Of a DNA stretch of 64,000 bases, positions 42,905 to 52,249 are shown piece after piece. Both the position numbers and the translations under genes were made by a program. The stretch spans positions 108,889-172,888 of the forward strand of contig NZ_WOFB01000015.1 of NCBI RefSeq assembly GCF_009733865.1, given 5' to 3'. The stretch's first letter is position 1. The number at the start of each line of letters is the position of its first letter. The notes beneath the pieces are model-generated. The model was not told where the DNA came from, did no database searches, and saw only the letters and a list, made by a program, of their open reading frames with translations. The DNA is from Oceanobacillus salinisoli (GTDB lineage Bacteria > Bacillota > Bacilli > Bacillales > Amphibacillaceae).

Positions 42905-44007
42905 ATGTCAAACAAAGGGTTAGAAACTAAATTGGTACAGCTTGGCAATAAAAGTGATGTAAAAACAGGTGCGGTAAATCCACCTATTTATCTGTCTACT
43001 GCCTATCAGCATCAAGGGTTAGGATAATCCACAGGATACGATTATACGCGTACGATAAATCCAACCCGTACTATTCTAGAGGAGGGAATTGCGACTTTGG
43101 AAGAAGGAGATGCCGGATTTGCCTGTAGTTCAGGAATGGCAGCCATTCAATTAGTCCTTTCCCTGTTTAAATCAGGCGACCACTTTATCGTAGCCGAAGA
43201 TATTTATGGTGGAACGTATCGATTGCTTGACCAATATGCAAGGAATTACGATATATTAACTTCTTATTCAACCTTTGAAGATACAGAAGAAACGGAAAAC
43301 CTAATTACATCAAAAACCAAAGCATTATTTATTGAGACACCTACCAATCCGTTAATGCAGGAATTAGATATCAAGCAATATGCAGATTTAGCACAGAGAC
43401 ATAATCTGCTATTAATTGTTGATAATACCTTCTTAACACCCTATCTTCAGCAGCCCATCACTTTAGGAGCAGATATTGTTATACATAGTGCGACTAAATA
43501 TATTGGAGGACATAATGATGTCTTAGCTGGTTTAGTTGTAGCAAAGGGGGAAGAATTATGTGAGAAGCTCACAACCAATCATAATGCATCTGGTGCTATT
43601 CTATCGCCTTTCGATTGTTGGTTGTTATTAGAGGCTTAAAAACTCTGGCTTTAAGAATGAATAAACATGAAGAAAATGCAAAATATATAGCAAACTATTT
43701 AGAACAGCATCGTAAAGTTACCAAGGTGCTATTTCCAAACAAAGGTGGTATGCTTTCCTTCTGTTTAAAAGAAAGTAAATGGGTTGATGCATTTCTCAGA
43801 AACCTGCAATTAATCGTTTTTGCCGAAAGTTTAGGTGGCGTAGAAAGTTTCATTACCTATCCATCCACCCAAACCCATGCAGATATACCAAAAGAAGAAA
43901 GAGAAAAACGAGGGATTAATAATCAATTACTTCGTTTTTCTGTGGGAATAGAACAAGCGGAGGACTTAAAGGCTGATTTGGAACAGACATTAGAAAAATT
44001 AAAATAA
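42905..44007 (+). pseudogene. metI: Broken metI (cystathionine gamma-synthase/O-acetylhomoserine thiolyase)
   Basis: A Cys/Met-metabolism PLP enzyme gene with intact ATG and TTGGAGGA site. Codon 41 is TAA (43025-43027) where the family has GAA (GLGESTGYDYTR; here GLG-stop-STGYDY). A second lesion near 43627 is a one-base deletion: FDCWLLL runs to a stop while IRGLKTLALRMNKH continues in another frame. PLP motifs remain readable (SSGMAAIQ, ETPTNPLMQE, SATKYIGGHND). The closest relative I recall is B. subtilis MetI, which is S-box controlled and followed by metC; metC is absent here. Methionine must be made by another route or imported. Confidence 0.9.
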
Positions 44008-44063
44008 ATTCCATAGTACATTCTGCTTCCATCAACTTAAATTTAGATTAATTCGATGGACGC

Positions 44064-44728
44064 CTATTTCAGAATAGATAAATTATAATCAGTTGAACGT
44101 TGCAAACGTCCTGCTATTTCAATAAATTCTTCATGGGAAATACTTGGGGCATAATCTTTCGGTACCTCTTCATAATCTGGAACTGGTAACCTTTTGGTGA
44201 GCTAGAAAACTTCAACCTGGTCACCTGTTTTTGGATGCGTACCTTTCCAATTCTTTAAAATATCTCAATAATCTTCTTTACTAAGGTATATAGCCTAGTA
44301 TGAACTCTTTCTTATATTTCCGAGCCATATCAAAAACACGGTTATCTAGTTGGGAACTGGAAGCATTTTGGTTATATCTACCCTAGTTGCCACTTCCAAC
44401 GCCCAAGATAAGCATGTCCACGAACAAGCAAATACCCTATCATTTCCTTTGAGTGCTCTGTCCTTTTATATACACGTATCTTATGGGTACGGGCCCCAAT
44501 CTCAAGAAAATAATTTATCCAAAAGATCATAAACTAAGTTTCCACTATTACATACCATTGTTCCCTGTACACAGTCTACCATGGGAATCACCTGGTTTAG
44601 CACTTTGGACTGTATCAATAAAAAGATAATAAATTGGTTTATCCTTAGAATTGCGAAGTGGTGTGAAATTTGGATTCGCTGCAGGGAATGTACTTCCTTC
44701 CATCATAATGATAATCACAACCGCCTCT
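44064..44728 (-). pseudogene. Decayed YjqC-type manganese catalase, 3' part
   Basis: Piecing the three minus-strand frames together gives GSTFPAANPNFTPLRNSKDKP, LFIDTVQSAKPGDSHGR, SGNLVYDLLD, IGARTHK, RTEHSKEMIGYLLVRGHAY, a KMLPVPN-like block, RLYT, NWKGTHPKTGDQVEVF and YAPSISHEEFIEIAGRLQRS, in the order of B. subtilis YjqC. There are many frameshifts and stops, and the N-terminal third is missing. The last stop is at 44064. It is a dead gene in the 44008-45050 gap. Confidence 0.8.
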
Positions 44729-44827
44729 TCTGTTTAATAAATTTCATACGTTTTTAAATATGGAAAAGGATAGCTGTCTAATTACCTATTTTTTACTAGA
44801 ACAAAAGACTTATAGGTTAATGCTTAT

Positions 44828-44855
44828 ACAAGTTTAGTTTTATTGGCATAGAATA
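44828..44855 (+). promoter_or_regulatory. Sigma-K-like motif upstream of the His/Cys-rich gene
   Basis: AC (44828-44829), 17 bases, CATAGAATA (44847-44855) fits the sigma-K consensus. The coding start is about 190 bases downstream, a long leader, so the assignment is tentative. Confidence 0.4.
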
Positions 44856-45050
44856 CATTAAAACCTATCCTCAAAATAACAGCAATCTACACTTTATTTT
44901 CCCAATAGTCTCTTTAGAACACCAAAATTTAGGCATTATTATGTGCGCTAGTCCCTTACTTTTATTTGGTATAAATAATAAACTAATTAAGGAAGGTAGA
45001 CTTACCCATTTTTGGGTAGATATTTTATTAAGTAAGGAGGAATATCTCAG

Positions 45051-45539
45051 TTGAGTTCAGTCATCTATATTTCAAAACGGAGAAGGAAGGATAAACACTG
45101 CCACTATGACTCCAAAGAAAAACATCACTGTGATTGCAAAAAGACTCACCATTGTGACTCGAAAGAAAAACATCACTGCGATTGTAAAAAGACTCACCAT
45201 TGTGACTCGAAAGAAAAACATCACTGCGATTGCAAAAAGACTCACCATTGCGACTGCAAAGAAAAAGATCACTGCGATTGCAAAAAAGATCATAAATCAA
45301 AGTGCAAGGGCTGTATTTGTCAAATAATTAAGGATTTTATTGGTAAAGAGGTCTTCATTCGAACAGAATCCGGTGATGTAATTGACGGTACCATTCTTGA
45401 TTTCGATAAAAAAACATGCTGTGTAAAAATTCTCAGTCCAGAAATGCTGTCACCAATGGAACCAGCGGAGAAAACCATCATTAGTTGTAAAGATATCGAG
45501 AGTATTACTTTTGTAGTCCGAGAAAAAGTTCACCCCTAA
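45051..45539 (+). CDS. His/Cys-rich tandem-repeat protein, probable spore coat
   Basis: A 162-residue protein. Residues ~16-83 are built from a 16-residue unit of the form HHCDSKEKHHCDCKKT repeated about three times with a degenerate fourth, giving many His-His-Cys clusters able to bind metals or form disulfides. The C-terminal part (about 90-160; FIGKEVFIRTESGDVIDGTILDFDKKTCCVKIL) is an Sm-like small beta domain as in some Bacillus coat proteins. The start is TTG 45051, ten bases after AAGGAGG. An upstream sigma-K-like motif and the adjacent glycosylation genes support a coat role. It could instead be a metal-storage protein. Confidence 0.65.
   Translation: MSSVIYISKRRRKDKHCHYDSKEKHHCDCKKTHHCDSKEKHHCDCKKTHHCDSKEKHHCDCKKTHHCDCKEKDHCDCKKDHKSKCKGCICQIIKDFIGKEVFIRTESGDVIDGTILDFDKKTCCVKILSPEMLSPMEPAEKTIISCKDIESITFVVREKVHP
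45115..45290 (+). repeat. 48-bp tandem repeat inside the His/Cys-rich gene
   Basis: A 48-base unit (16 codons) is repeated about three and a half times with few differences. It stays in frame and codes HHCDxKEK/HHCDCKKT, so copy number could change by slippage without breaking the gene. It is not a CRISPR: there are no unique spacers. Confidence 0.9.
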
Positions 45540-45567
45540 AAGTATTTACTGAATACCACTACCTATG

Positions 45568-45600
45568 GCTGATTCAACTTTGTTTCAGCCTTTCTTTTTT
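45568..45600 (+). terminator. Terminator after the His/Cys-rich gene
   Basis: GGCTGA...TCAGCC stem followed by TTTCTTTTTT. Confidence 0.8.
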
Positions 45601-45616
45601 GTTATCCGTATAAATC

Positions 45617-46318
45617 TCAGTCGACTATACTATCCACATACACCGAAAATTCATTGGTGTGAATTAATTCTATGCATTTTCTTAGTAACCTATTGTTGGA
45701 AGAATCAGAGGTATGGTGATTAGGGGAATCATACCTTATATAAACATAATTCATCCTCGATGTGGAGTATAACGGAATTCCCTTACTCTTACAAAGTTGC
45801 TGAAATTGCACGTCCTCCCCTAAGTTAACATGAGGAAACTTGATCTTTTCGAGGATTCCTTTTTTAAACACAAATGTAGATCCCATTAAAAATTCCCTCT
45901 CATTCAAGTATCTGTTTTCCAATCTACTATTGTATTTACCTAGGATTTTTTGGTTATGAAAGTAAATATAAATGGAGGATTTTCCGATGACGGGTGAATT
46001 GGTTATTGTTAGCTCCTTAAACGCTTCAACTAAATAGTATGGGCCATAATAATCATCATCATCAAATTTTGCAATGTAGTCATATTTGGCTTTTTCTACT
46101 GCATAGTTTAAACATTCTCCTAATGTTAGTTTTTCACTTAATTTATAAACTGTAACATTTTCAAGTTCTGAGATTTTTTTTTCATAAATTTTACTATCTA
46201 TTCCATCCTTATTTATAATAATAATTAATTCTTTTTCCAGATACCTTTGTGATAGATAATTGCCCAGAATATTATCTAAAAATCCTTTCCTATTCGTACA
46301 TGTGATCACCGTAATCAT
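45617..46318 (-). CDS. Small GT-A glycosyltransferase, paralogue 1
   Basis: A 233-residue single-domain GT2-like enzyme. It opens MITVITCTNRKGFLDNILGNY, has KELIIIINKD and the nucleotide-sugar/metal motif AKFDDDDYYGPYYL, then a catalytic-type region (FPHVNLGEDVQFQQLCKSKG). It is shorter than usual GT2 enzymes and has no membrane helix. Four relatives lie at 49684, 52250, 53005 and 53715, and all recall the N-terminal part of spore maturation protein CgeD. GGGGGGAT precedes the ATG. It is divergent from the sugar-nucleotide operon. Donor and acceptor unknown. Confidence 0.82.
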   Translation of the reverse strand: MITVITCTNRKGFLDNILGNYLSQRYLEKELIIIINKDGIDSKIYEKKISELENVTVYKLSEKLTLGECLNYAVEKAKYDYIAKFDDDDYYGPYYLVEAFKELTITNSPVIGKSSIYIYFHNQKILGKYNSRLENRYLNEREFLMGSTFVFKKGILEKIKFPHVNLGEDVQFQQLCKSKGIPLYSTSRMNYVYIRYDSPNHHTSDSSNNRLLRKCIELIHTNEFSVYVDSIVD

Positions 46319-46383
46319 GACTATCCCCCCTAATAATTATGAAAGAATTCATTTAAAATAACTTGTTTAATCAAAAAACCTAT

Positions 46384-46411
46384 ACAAATAAAGCACCTTA
46401 TCCATAATATA
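46384..46411 (+). promoter_or_regulatory. Sigma-K-like promoter of the sugar-nucleotide operon
   Basis: AC (46384-46385), a 17-base spacer and CATAATATA (46403-46411) match the sigma-K consensus at every defined position, 32 bases ahead of ATG 46444. Confidence 0.6.
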
Positions 46412-46443
46412 AACCATATGATTTATGAATGGAGGTAGTATAT

Positions 46444-47742
46444 ATGGAGTCCAAAAAGACAAAGCATACTAGAGTTGGTGTAGTTGGACTCGGTTTTGTC
46501 GGGTTACCACTAGCACTTTTGTTAAACAAAAAAGGTTTCCATGTCACAGGCATTGATATAAATGATAAAAAAATCAATTCTCTAGTGAAAGGAACTAGTT
46601 ATATAGATGATATACCTAATGAGAGCATTAAGAATGCACTAGACTCCGGAAAATTTACTGTTACCAAAAACTATGAAAGTGTTCAGTCATTGGATGCCAT
46701 CATTATCTGTGTCCCAACACCATTAACCAAATACAAAACACCTGATTTAAGTTATATACAAGATGTAGCCTATAACCTGTACCCTCGTCTCACGAAGGGA
46801 CAATTAGTGATACTAGAAAGTTCTACATTTCCAGGAACAACAAAGGAAATCCTAAAACCTATTCTTGAAAAGAGTAACCTCCGTGTTGGGGTTGATATTT
46901 TCCTTTGTTACTCTCCCGAACGTATTGACCCAGGCAATAAAGATACGGAGGTTGAAGCTGTACCAAAAGTTATAAGTGGTGTAACAAAAGCCTGCAGCTC
47001 TAAAATTGAAGAGCTGTATTCACAAATTTTTAATCATACTGTATCGGTATCCTCTACTGAGGTTGCTGAGTTTAGTAAACTACTAGAAAACAGTTTTCGA
47101 TATGTTAATATCTCTTTTATAAATGAAATGGCTTTATTGAGTGATGGATTAAACATCGATTTATGGGAAGTAATTGATGCGGCTAGTACTAAACCATATG
47201 GGTTCACGCCATTTTATCCAGGCCCGGGTATCGGTGGGCATTGTATTCCTGTTGACCCTATTTATTTATCATGGAAAGCAAAGCAAGCAGGAATCCAAAC
47301 AAATTTTATAGATTTATCGGATCGTATAAACACACAACTAACAGAGTACCTCACCTCTCAATTGATAAAGAACTTATCCGTCCAAAATCTGCAAAATAAA
47401 AACATCCTACTATATGGTCTTGCCTATAAAAAAGATATATCGGATTATCGAGAATCTCCTTCGATTTCTATAATGAAAGAACTACTTGAGATGGGAGCAA
47501 ATGTAAGTTTCCACGATCCCTTTGTTTCGAAAATAGATATAAATGGTCAGGAATTTCAAAGTGTTGAACTAACCAAAGATACATTACAGCAAAATGATTG
47601 TATCGTGATACTAACTGATCATTCAGAAATACCTCTTGATTTAATTATAGAAAATTCATCGCTCATTTATGACACTCGTAATATTACAAAAAACTATAAA
47701 GAAAAAAGAAATATTATCCGATTTGGAAGTGGTTCTTTATGA
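46444..47742 (+). CDS. UDP-sugar 6-dehydrogenase (WbpA-like)
   Basis: A 432-residue UDP-glucose/UDP-GlcNAc-type 6-dehydrogenase. Rossmann motif VGLGFVGLPLA at about 14-24, SSTFPGTTKEIL, YSPERIDPG, and the active Cys within GPGIGGHCIPVDPIYL near residue 260. The IPxDPxYLxWKA version points to the WbpA/UDP-N-acetyl-hexosamine group rather than Ugd. The product would be a UDP-uronic acid for surface glycans. ATGGAGGTAG is the ribosome site for ATG 46444; the ATG inside it (46429) is rejected. The stop overlaps the next start by four bases. First gene of a three-gene operon. Confidence 0.87.
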   Translation: MESKKTKHTRVGVVGLGFVGLPLALLLNKKGFHVTGIDINDKKINSLVKGTSYIDDIPNESIKNALDSGKFTVTKNYESVQSLDAIIICVPTPLTKYKTPDLSYIQDVAYNLYPRLTKGQLVILESSTFPGTTKEILKPILEKSNLRVGVDIFLCYSPERIDPGNKDTEVEAVPKVISGVTKACSSKIEELYSQIFNHTVSVSSTEVAEFSKLLENSFRYVNISFINEMALLSDGLNIDLWEVIDAASTKPYGFTPFYPGPGIGGHCIPVDPIYLSWKAKQAGIQTNFIDLSDRINTQLTEYLTSQLIKNLSVQNLQNKNILLYGLAYKKDISDYRESPSISIMKELLEMGANVSFHDPFVSKIDINGQEFQSVELTKDTLQQNDCIVILTDHSEIPLDLIIENSSLIYDTRNITKNYKEKRNIIRFGSGSL

Positions 47743-48716
47743 AAATTCTAATAACGGGGGCAGCGGGGTTCATTGGTTCACACCTTGTCGCACAACTTCT
47801 TGCGAAGGGACATACAATCATATCATTAGATAATTTATCAACCGGTGAAAAAGCATATCTAGAGCCTTCTCTCTCACATGTAAACCATACGTTTGTATAT
47901 GGATCCGTTTTAGATCGCAGTTTACTAATTGACTTAATGGATTCATGTGATGCTGTTATTCATCTTGCAGCTGTTTTAGGTGTTAAAAACCTCGTGAATA
48001 ATCCATTAAAGGTAATTGAAGGAAACATTGACGGTACAAAAAATATCCTTGAAATTGCTTATGCTAAAAGGATTAAAGTAGTATTTGCATCCACTTCTGA
48101 AGTCTATGGGAAGAATGAGAAAATTCCATATACGGAAGACTCGGATCGGATATTAGGACCAGCTTCCAAAAACCGCTGGTGCTATGCCACGGCAAAGGCT
48201 TTAGATGAGCATCTGTGTTTTGCCTATGCGGAAAAAGGACTTCCTGTTACGATTATCCGCTATTTTAACGCATACGGTCCTCGAGCACAAACATCCGATT
48301 ATGGAATGGTCATTCCGAAGTTTATCAAGCAAGCACTCAAAAGTCAGCCAATTACTGTATATGGAGACGGTACACAGACAAGATCATTTACCTATATTGA
48401 TGACACGGTTCAAGGAACGATCCTATGTTTAGACAATAGATGGAATGGAGAAGTATTTAATATAGGACGACCGGAAGAAATCTCTATCAATGAACTTGCA
48501 GCAAAAATCAAGCAGATATGTCAATCTCATTCAGATATAGTCCATATACCTTATGAAGAGGTTTATGGAGATAAATATGAGGATACGAAACAAAGGGTTC
48601 CAGACATAACAAAATCTGAACAACTCCTCCAATTTAATCCATCGACTTCTATTGATAATGGTTTAAAGTGGACCATTGAATGGTACAAAAAAACAATCGA
48701 TGGTAGGGAACAGTAA
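47739..48716 (+). CDS. NAD-dependent sugar-nucleotide epimerase/decarboxylase (SDR) 1
   Basis: A 325-residue extended SDR enzyme. GAAGFIGSH at 7-15 binds NAD; STSEVYG and YATAK supply the Ser/Thr-Tyr-Lys catalytic set; RYFNAYGPRAQTSDYGMVIPKF and GDGTQTRSFTYIDD are typical of UDP-glucuronate decarboxylases and related epimerases. With the upstream 6-dehydrogenase it could turn a UDP-uronic acid into a UDP-pentose or an epimer; sequence alone does not decide. Overlaps with both neighbours show translational coupling. Confidence 0.85.
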   Translation: MKILITGAAGFIGSHLVAQLLAKGHTIISLDNLSTGEKAYLEPSLSHVNHTFVYGSVLDRSLLIDLMDSCDAVIHLAAVLGVKNLVNNPLKVIEGNIDGTKNILEIAYAKRIKVVFASTSEVYGKNEKIPYTEDSDRILGPASKNRWCYATAKALDEHLCFAYAEKGLPVTIIRYFNAYGPRAQTSDYGMVIPKFIKQALKSQPITVYGDGTQTRSFTYIDDTVQGTILCLDNRWNGEVFNIGRPEEISINELAAKIKQICQSHSDIVHIPYEEVYGDKYEDTKQRVPDITKSEQLLQFNPSTSIDNGLKWTIEWYKKTIDGREQ

Positions 48717-49645
48717 TGAAAATACTGATAACTGGTGGAGCAGGTTTTATTGGATCCCATATAGTCGATGAATTATTACAAGAGAAAACGTATGAACTTG
48801 TTGTGGTAGATAATTTATTAACTGGAAATAAAAAGAATATCCCACCTAATGTAACGTTTTATCCAATAGATATTACAAACCAACAGGAAGTGGAAAGGGT
48901 TTTCGAAATAGAGATGCCAGATTACGTTATTCACCAGGCGGGACAGGTTGATGTAGCAACCTCTATTCAGAATCCTTTACATGATGCCAGCATTAATATC
49001 CTTGGAACCATTTCATTACTGAGTAACAGCCAAAAATATTCTGTAAAAAAATTTATTTACGCATCATCCTGTGCGGTATATGGAGAAACGAAAAATTCTA
49101 ATATTTTAGAGAATACGAAGACATTTCCACTTTCTTTCTACGGTATATCCAAGTACACACCCGAACAATATATTGCATTATACAACAAAATCTATGGGCT
49201 CCCCTACACGATTTTGCGTTATGCAAATGTATACGGCCCTAGACAAAGGATTAAAGCAGAAGGTGGCGTCGTAGCTATATTTATTCATCATTTATTAAAT
49301 GAAAAAAGTCCGCAAATTTTTGGTGATGGAATGCAGACAAGAGATTTTGTATATGTAAAAGATGTGGCTAAGGCTAATCATCTCGCCTTATTTAAAGGGG
49401 ATAATCATGTTATCAATATTGGGTCGAACAACCAAACAACCATTAACGACCTTTACTCCCTGATTAAGGATTATACTTCCTCTTCTGTATCTCCAATATA
49501 TAAAGCAAAAAGAGACGGGGATATAAGAAACAGCCAATTAGACAATACAAGGGCCAAACAGATATTAGGATGGAAACCAGCATACACGCTTGAAGAAGGT
49601 TTAAGGGAAACGATAAAGTATTATAAAAGTCAAAAAGCAGGGTGA
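48716..49645 (+). CDS. NAD-dependent sugar-nucleotide epimerase (SDR) 2, GalE-like
   Basis: A 309-residue extended SDR enzyme: GGAGFIGSH at 7-15, VDNLLTG, HQAGQVDVATSIQNP, SSCAVYG, YGISK catalytic Tyr/Lys, RYANVYGPRQ and GDGMQTRDFVYVKD. This resembles UDP-glucose or UDP-GlcNAc 4-epimerases. Its start overlaps the preceding stop by one base (TAATG) and a terminator overlaps its last codons. Together with genes 46444 and 47739 it forms a donor-sugar pathway for the glycosyltransferases around it. Confidence 0.85.
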   Translation: MKILITGGAGFIGSHIVDELLQEKTYELVVVDNLLTGNKKNIPPNVTFYPIDITNQQEVERVFEIEMPDYVIHQAGQVDVATSIQNPLHDASINILGTISLLSNSQKYSVKKFIYASSCAVYGETKNSNILENTKTFPLSFYGISKYTPEQYIALYNKIYGLPYTILRYANVYGPRQRIKAEGGVVAIFIHHLLNEKSPQIFGDGMQTRDFVYVKDVAKANHLALFKGDNHVINIGSNNQTTINDLYSLIKDYTSSSVSPIYKAKRDGDIRNSQLDNTRAKQILGWKPAYTLEEGLRETIKYYKSQKAG

Positions 49646-49658
49646 CCTGCTTTTTTTA
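49632..49658. terminator. Terminator of the sugar-nucleotide operon
   Basis: AAAAAGCAGG...CCTGCTTTTTTT, overlapping the last codons of the operon. Confidence 0.85.
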
Positions 49659-49683
49659 TTTTTATATTCACTTTTTAAACCTG

Positions 49684-50373
49684 CTAACTGTCTGTTCCAA
49701 CAATGGGCTCAAAATCATCTGTAAAAGCTATTAATTTGCTCCCCTTAAAAAACTCCTCTTCCTCCTTTTTCCATGTATGGTATTTTGGATCTCTGCGAAC
49801 AATAACAAAGTTTTCTTTATTGGTTGAATATATTTTAATGCCTTGTTTCTTGCATTCTTGTAAAAAATACCAGTCAATCGCTCTGTTTAAATTCATAAAT
49901 TTTATTTTTTTAAATAGTTCTTTTCTATATACCAATGACGCACCTGCTACCCAGCCGGTATATCGATTCTCTGCATATTGCTTAAATAAGAGCAATGCTT
50001 TTTTATTTTGAAGATATAAATAATAACAGGCTTTTCCAACAACTGATACATCTGGGTGTTTGCGAAATTCTTCTACTACATGGCCAAGGTAGTAAGGTCC
50101 ATAATAATCATCATCATCAAACTTTGCAATATACTCTCCCCGTGCTTTTTCTGTTGCAAAATTTAAACAGTCCCCCAGCGATACTTGCTCAGGCAACTGA
50201 AAGATCTTTATATTTTTACAATCTTTTGCTTTTGTTCTCCAATGTTGAATATCTATTTCATCCTTATTCAGGATGATGATGAGTTCCTTCTGCCCTATCT
50301 TTTGCCTGTCATAGTTTTGAAAAACGCTTTTCATAAATTCATCTCTCATCGTTACTGTAATGACGGAAATCAT
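49684..50373 (-). CDS. Small GT-A glycosyltransferase, paralogue 2
   Basis: A 229-residue enzyme of the same family as 45617 (MISVITVTMRDEFMKSVFQNY, QKELIIILNKDEID, AKFDDDDYYGPYYL, a REDPKYHTW-like end: RRDPKYHTWKKEEEEFF). The four-Asp motif and the following YY are intact. It lies 17 bases after the larger GT2 gene and so belongs to the operon read from the sigma-K-like promoter at 51718. AAGGAGG-like sequence within AAAGGAGGACACCG precedes the ATG. Confidence 0.83.
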   Translation of the reverse strand: MISVITVTMRDEFMKSVFQNYDRQKIGQKELIIILNKDEIDIQHWRTKAKDCKNIKIFQLPEQVSLGDCLNFATEKARGEYIAKFDDDDYYGPYYLGHVVEEFRKHPDVSVVGKACYYLYLQNKKALLLFKQYAENRYTGWVAGASLVYRKELFKKIKFMNLNRAIDWYFLQECKKQGIKIYSTNKENFVIVRRDPKYHTWKKEEEEFFKGSKLIAFTDDFEPIVGTDS

Positions 50374-50390
50374 TTTACGGTGTCCTCCTT

Positions 50391-51608
50391 TTACGGTGTA
50401 ACAAGTTTCTCAAATACAGTAACGAGATTGTTGTAATTTCCTAATTGTTCCATTTCGTTGATTTCTCTTTGGGTTTTTTTACTAATTTCAATACCGGTTG
50501 CATTTAATATGCCCTTGTGTTTTAAATCTAATTTCAATAGTAGAGCAACCGTTTGTAATAATGAATGAAAATCGTCTTTAAATGAGGAAAACTGATTTGG
50601 ATATGCTTGTTCAAGTAATTTATACTCCTTCAGAGTTTCATGCATAGTTAATAAATCTATAATTTTTGCCATTTCTAAACCTAGTATTAATACATCAATT
50701 TCAGGGTGTAGTTGGGTAAATAAAAAATAGTTATTGGTTGCCTCATGCCATTTATTAAAAGAAATCGGATGCTCCTGATGGTAGCTAGTTATGTTATCAC
50801 TAGCACGGAATATTCCACCACTCTTATATAATCGGTACCCTAATTCCCAATCTTCATAACCGTAACCCACGAATTGCTCATCAAACAGCCCAGCTTTATC
50901 TAACAGGTCTTTCCTTAATGAAACATTGCCGGTTAAGAAAGCCATCCATGGAAATTGAAAGCCTTCTAAACCATTACCAAAATGTTTAACTATTTCATCC
51001 GCGAAAAAACTCTTTTTAATTACAAGATTTTTGTATGCCTGCTGTTGAATATCTTTTCTCGTGATTAGTTTGAATGGTGCATCATCTTCCTTATGGGATT
51101 TATATATATTAAGCCTCTTGGAAAAGCGCTTCATTCTTTTCGTAAGGTTTTGAATATCTCTCATCTGTTTTCGGTTAAATTCTGGAAATATAAAGGAGTA
51201 GACCGCTTTATAATACATAGCGCCAGTAATTATAAGGTTTTCTTCTTCTTGATGGTGTAGCCAATGATTTTCTACCAGTTTAGAGTCTGCAAGCATTTCA
51301 GCGTCCAAAAATATAATAAGCTCTCCTTGTGCTGCTAGGATACCTGCATTTCTTGCCTTGGCTCTTCCTTGATTTTCTTCTTTTCTTATATACTTAAAAT
51401 GGAAGGAGAAATTATTATTTTCAGGAATGGTAGGAGTATCATCTGTTGATGCATCATCGATTAGGATAACTTCCATTTTGGATGAATCAAAGGTTTGGTT
51501 TTCAAGGGAATAAAGTGTCATCAAATTAACAGGGTATTTATTATAGGAAGGGATGATTAAACTAACCTTGATTTTATTTTCGTCTTCCTTCATCACATGG
51601 TTAGACAA
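50391..51608 (-). CDS. GT2 glycosyltransferase with C-terminal galactosyltransferase-type region
   Basis: A 405-residue family-2 glycosyltransferase: KVSLIIPSYNKYPVNLMTLYSLENQT, VILIDDASTDDT, GRAKARNAGILAAQGELIIFLDAEML (DxD-type motif) and, further on, GNVSLRKDLLDKAGLFDEQFVGYGYEDWELGYRL, the galactosyl-transferase-like block. It resembles polysaccharide or spore-surface glycosyltransferases. TTG 51608 fits TTGGAGGT; the frame upstream to 51623 is inside the ribosome site. First gene of a two-gene minus operon with a sigma-K-like promoter. Confidence 0.85.
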   Translation of the reverse strand: MSNHVMKEDENKIKVSLIIPSYNKYPVNLMTLYSLENQTFDSSKMEVILIDDASTDDTPTIPENNNFSFHFKYIRKEENQGRAKARNAGILAAQGELIIFLDAEMLADSKLVENHWLHHQEEENLIITGAMYYKAVYSFIFPEFNRKQMRDIQNLTKRMKRFSKRLNIYKSHKEDDAPFKLITRKDIQQQAYKNLVIKKSFFADEIVKHFGNGLEGFQFPWMAFLTGNVSLRKDLLDKAGLFDEQFVGYGYEDWELGYRLYKSGGIFRASDNITSYHQEHPISFNKWHEATNNYFLFTQLHPEIDVLILGLEMAKIIDLLTMHETLKEYKLLEQAYPNQFSSFKDDFHSLLQTVALLLKLDLKHKGILNATGIEISKKTQREINEMEQLGNYNNLVTVFEKLVTP

Positions 51609-51690
51609 TTTTTTTACCTCCAAACAATTATTTTAACGTTCTTTTTTTTCCGTTAATTCATTAACAAAAATGTATCTTCTACTTACTTAT

Positions 51691-51718
51691 TAATGTATGT
51701 AGTCATACTGTAGCTTGT
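51691..51718 (-). promoter_or_regulatory. Sigma-K-like promoter of the GT2 operon
   Basis: On the minus strand AC (51718-51717), 17 bases, CATACATTA (51699-51691) matches the sigma-K consensus fully. The leader to TTG 51608 is about 75 bases. Confidence 0.55.
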
Positions 51719-51729
51719 AAGGGCGTGTA

Positions 51730-52240
51730 TCCTATATAGCTTATTTTCTACATACTACTTTCACTTTTTTAACCCTGAATTATTTCATAGAAAATCTTTA
51801 ATAACCAAAAAATCGTATATGACAAAAAATTCAGTGAATTTGGTTGTATATTAAATAATTAAAAAAAGAATCCGTTCTTTTAACCATATCGAAATCGACA
51901 GCTTTTATATGTTTGGAAAACAAAATAATCTTGGACTTGATATCAAAGTAGCTCTTGATTTGGAAAGTATGAATAAATCAGGTTTAACTATAGTTTTTTT
52001 CATCAATCTCCCCTATTTACATGTCTAGCCTATAACTATTCCTATTTCATTCCATACAATAAAGTGAACCTTCAATCAATAAAGTGGTTCTTGATCCTTC
52101 ACTGATTGTTAGTTGAACAACGGGCTTTTATTGGCTGCGCGTTCCCTACTTACCATTCTTAGATTCTTCTCTAGTACCTAAGATGAGGGTTTACAGCGAG
52201 TTAACCTGTGAATGTAAGATATTTTTAGGCATAGGAAAGG
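51730..52240. other. Intergenic region with repeat remnants
   Basis: A+T-rich DNA without a readable gene. CCTTCACTGATTGTTAGTTGAAC near 52096 and GCGCGTTCCCTACTTACCATTCTTA near 52135 resemble pieces at 10152 and 41365, so this is probably another decayed intergenic repeat. It also contains the upstream region of the 52250 pseudogene. Confidence 0.4.
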
Positions 52241-52249
52241 AGTTAGTGG

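Noticed and set aside
45115..45290. Tandem repeats suggesting a CRISPR array
   Set aside because: The units are contiguous, without unique spacers, and read as in-frame codons of one protein; no cas genes are present.
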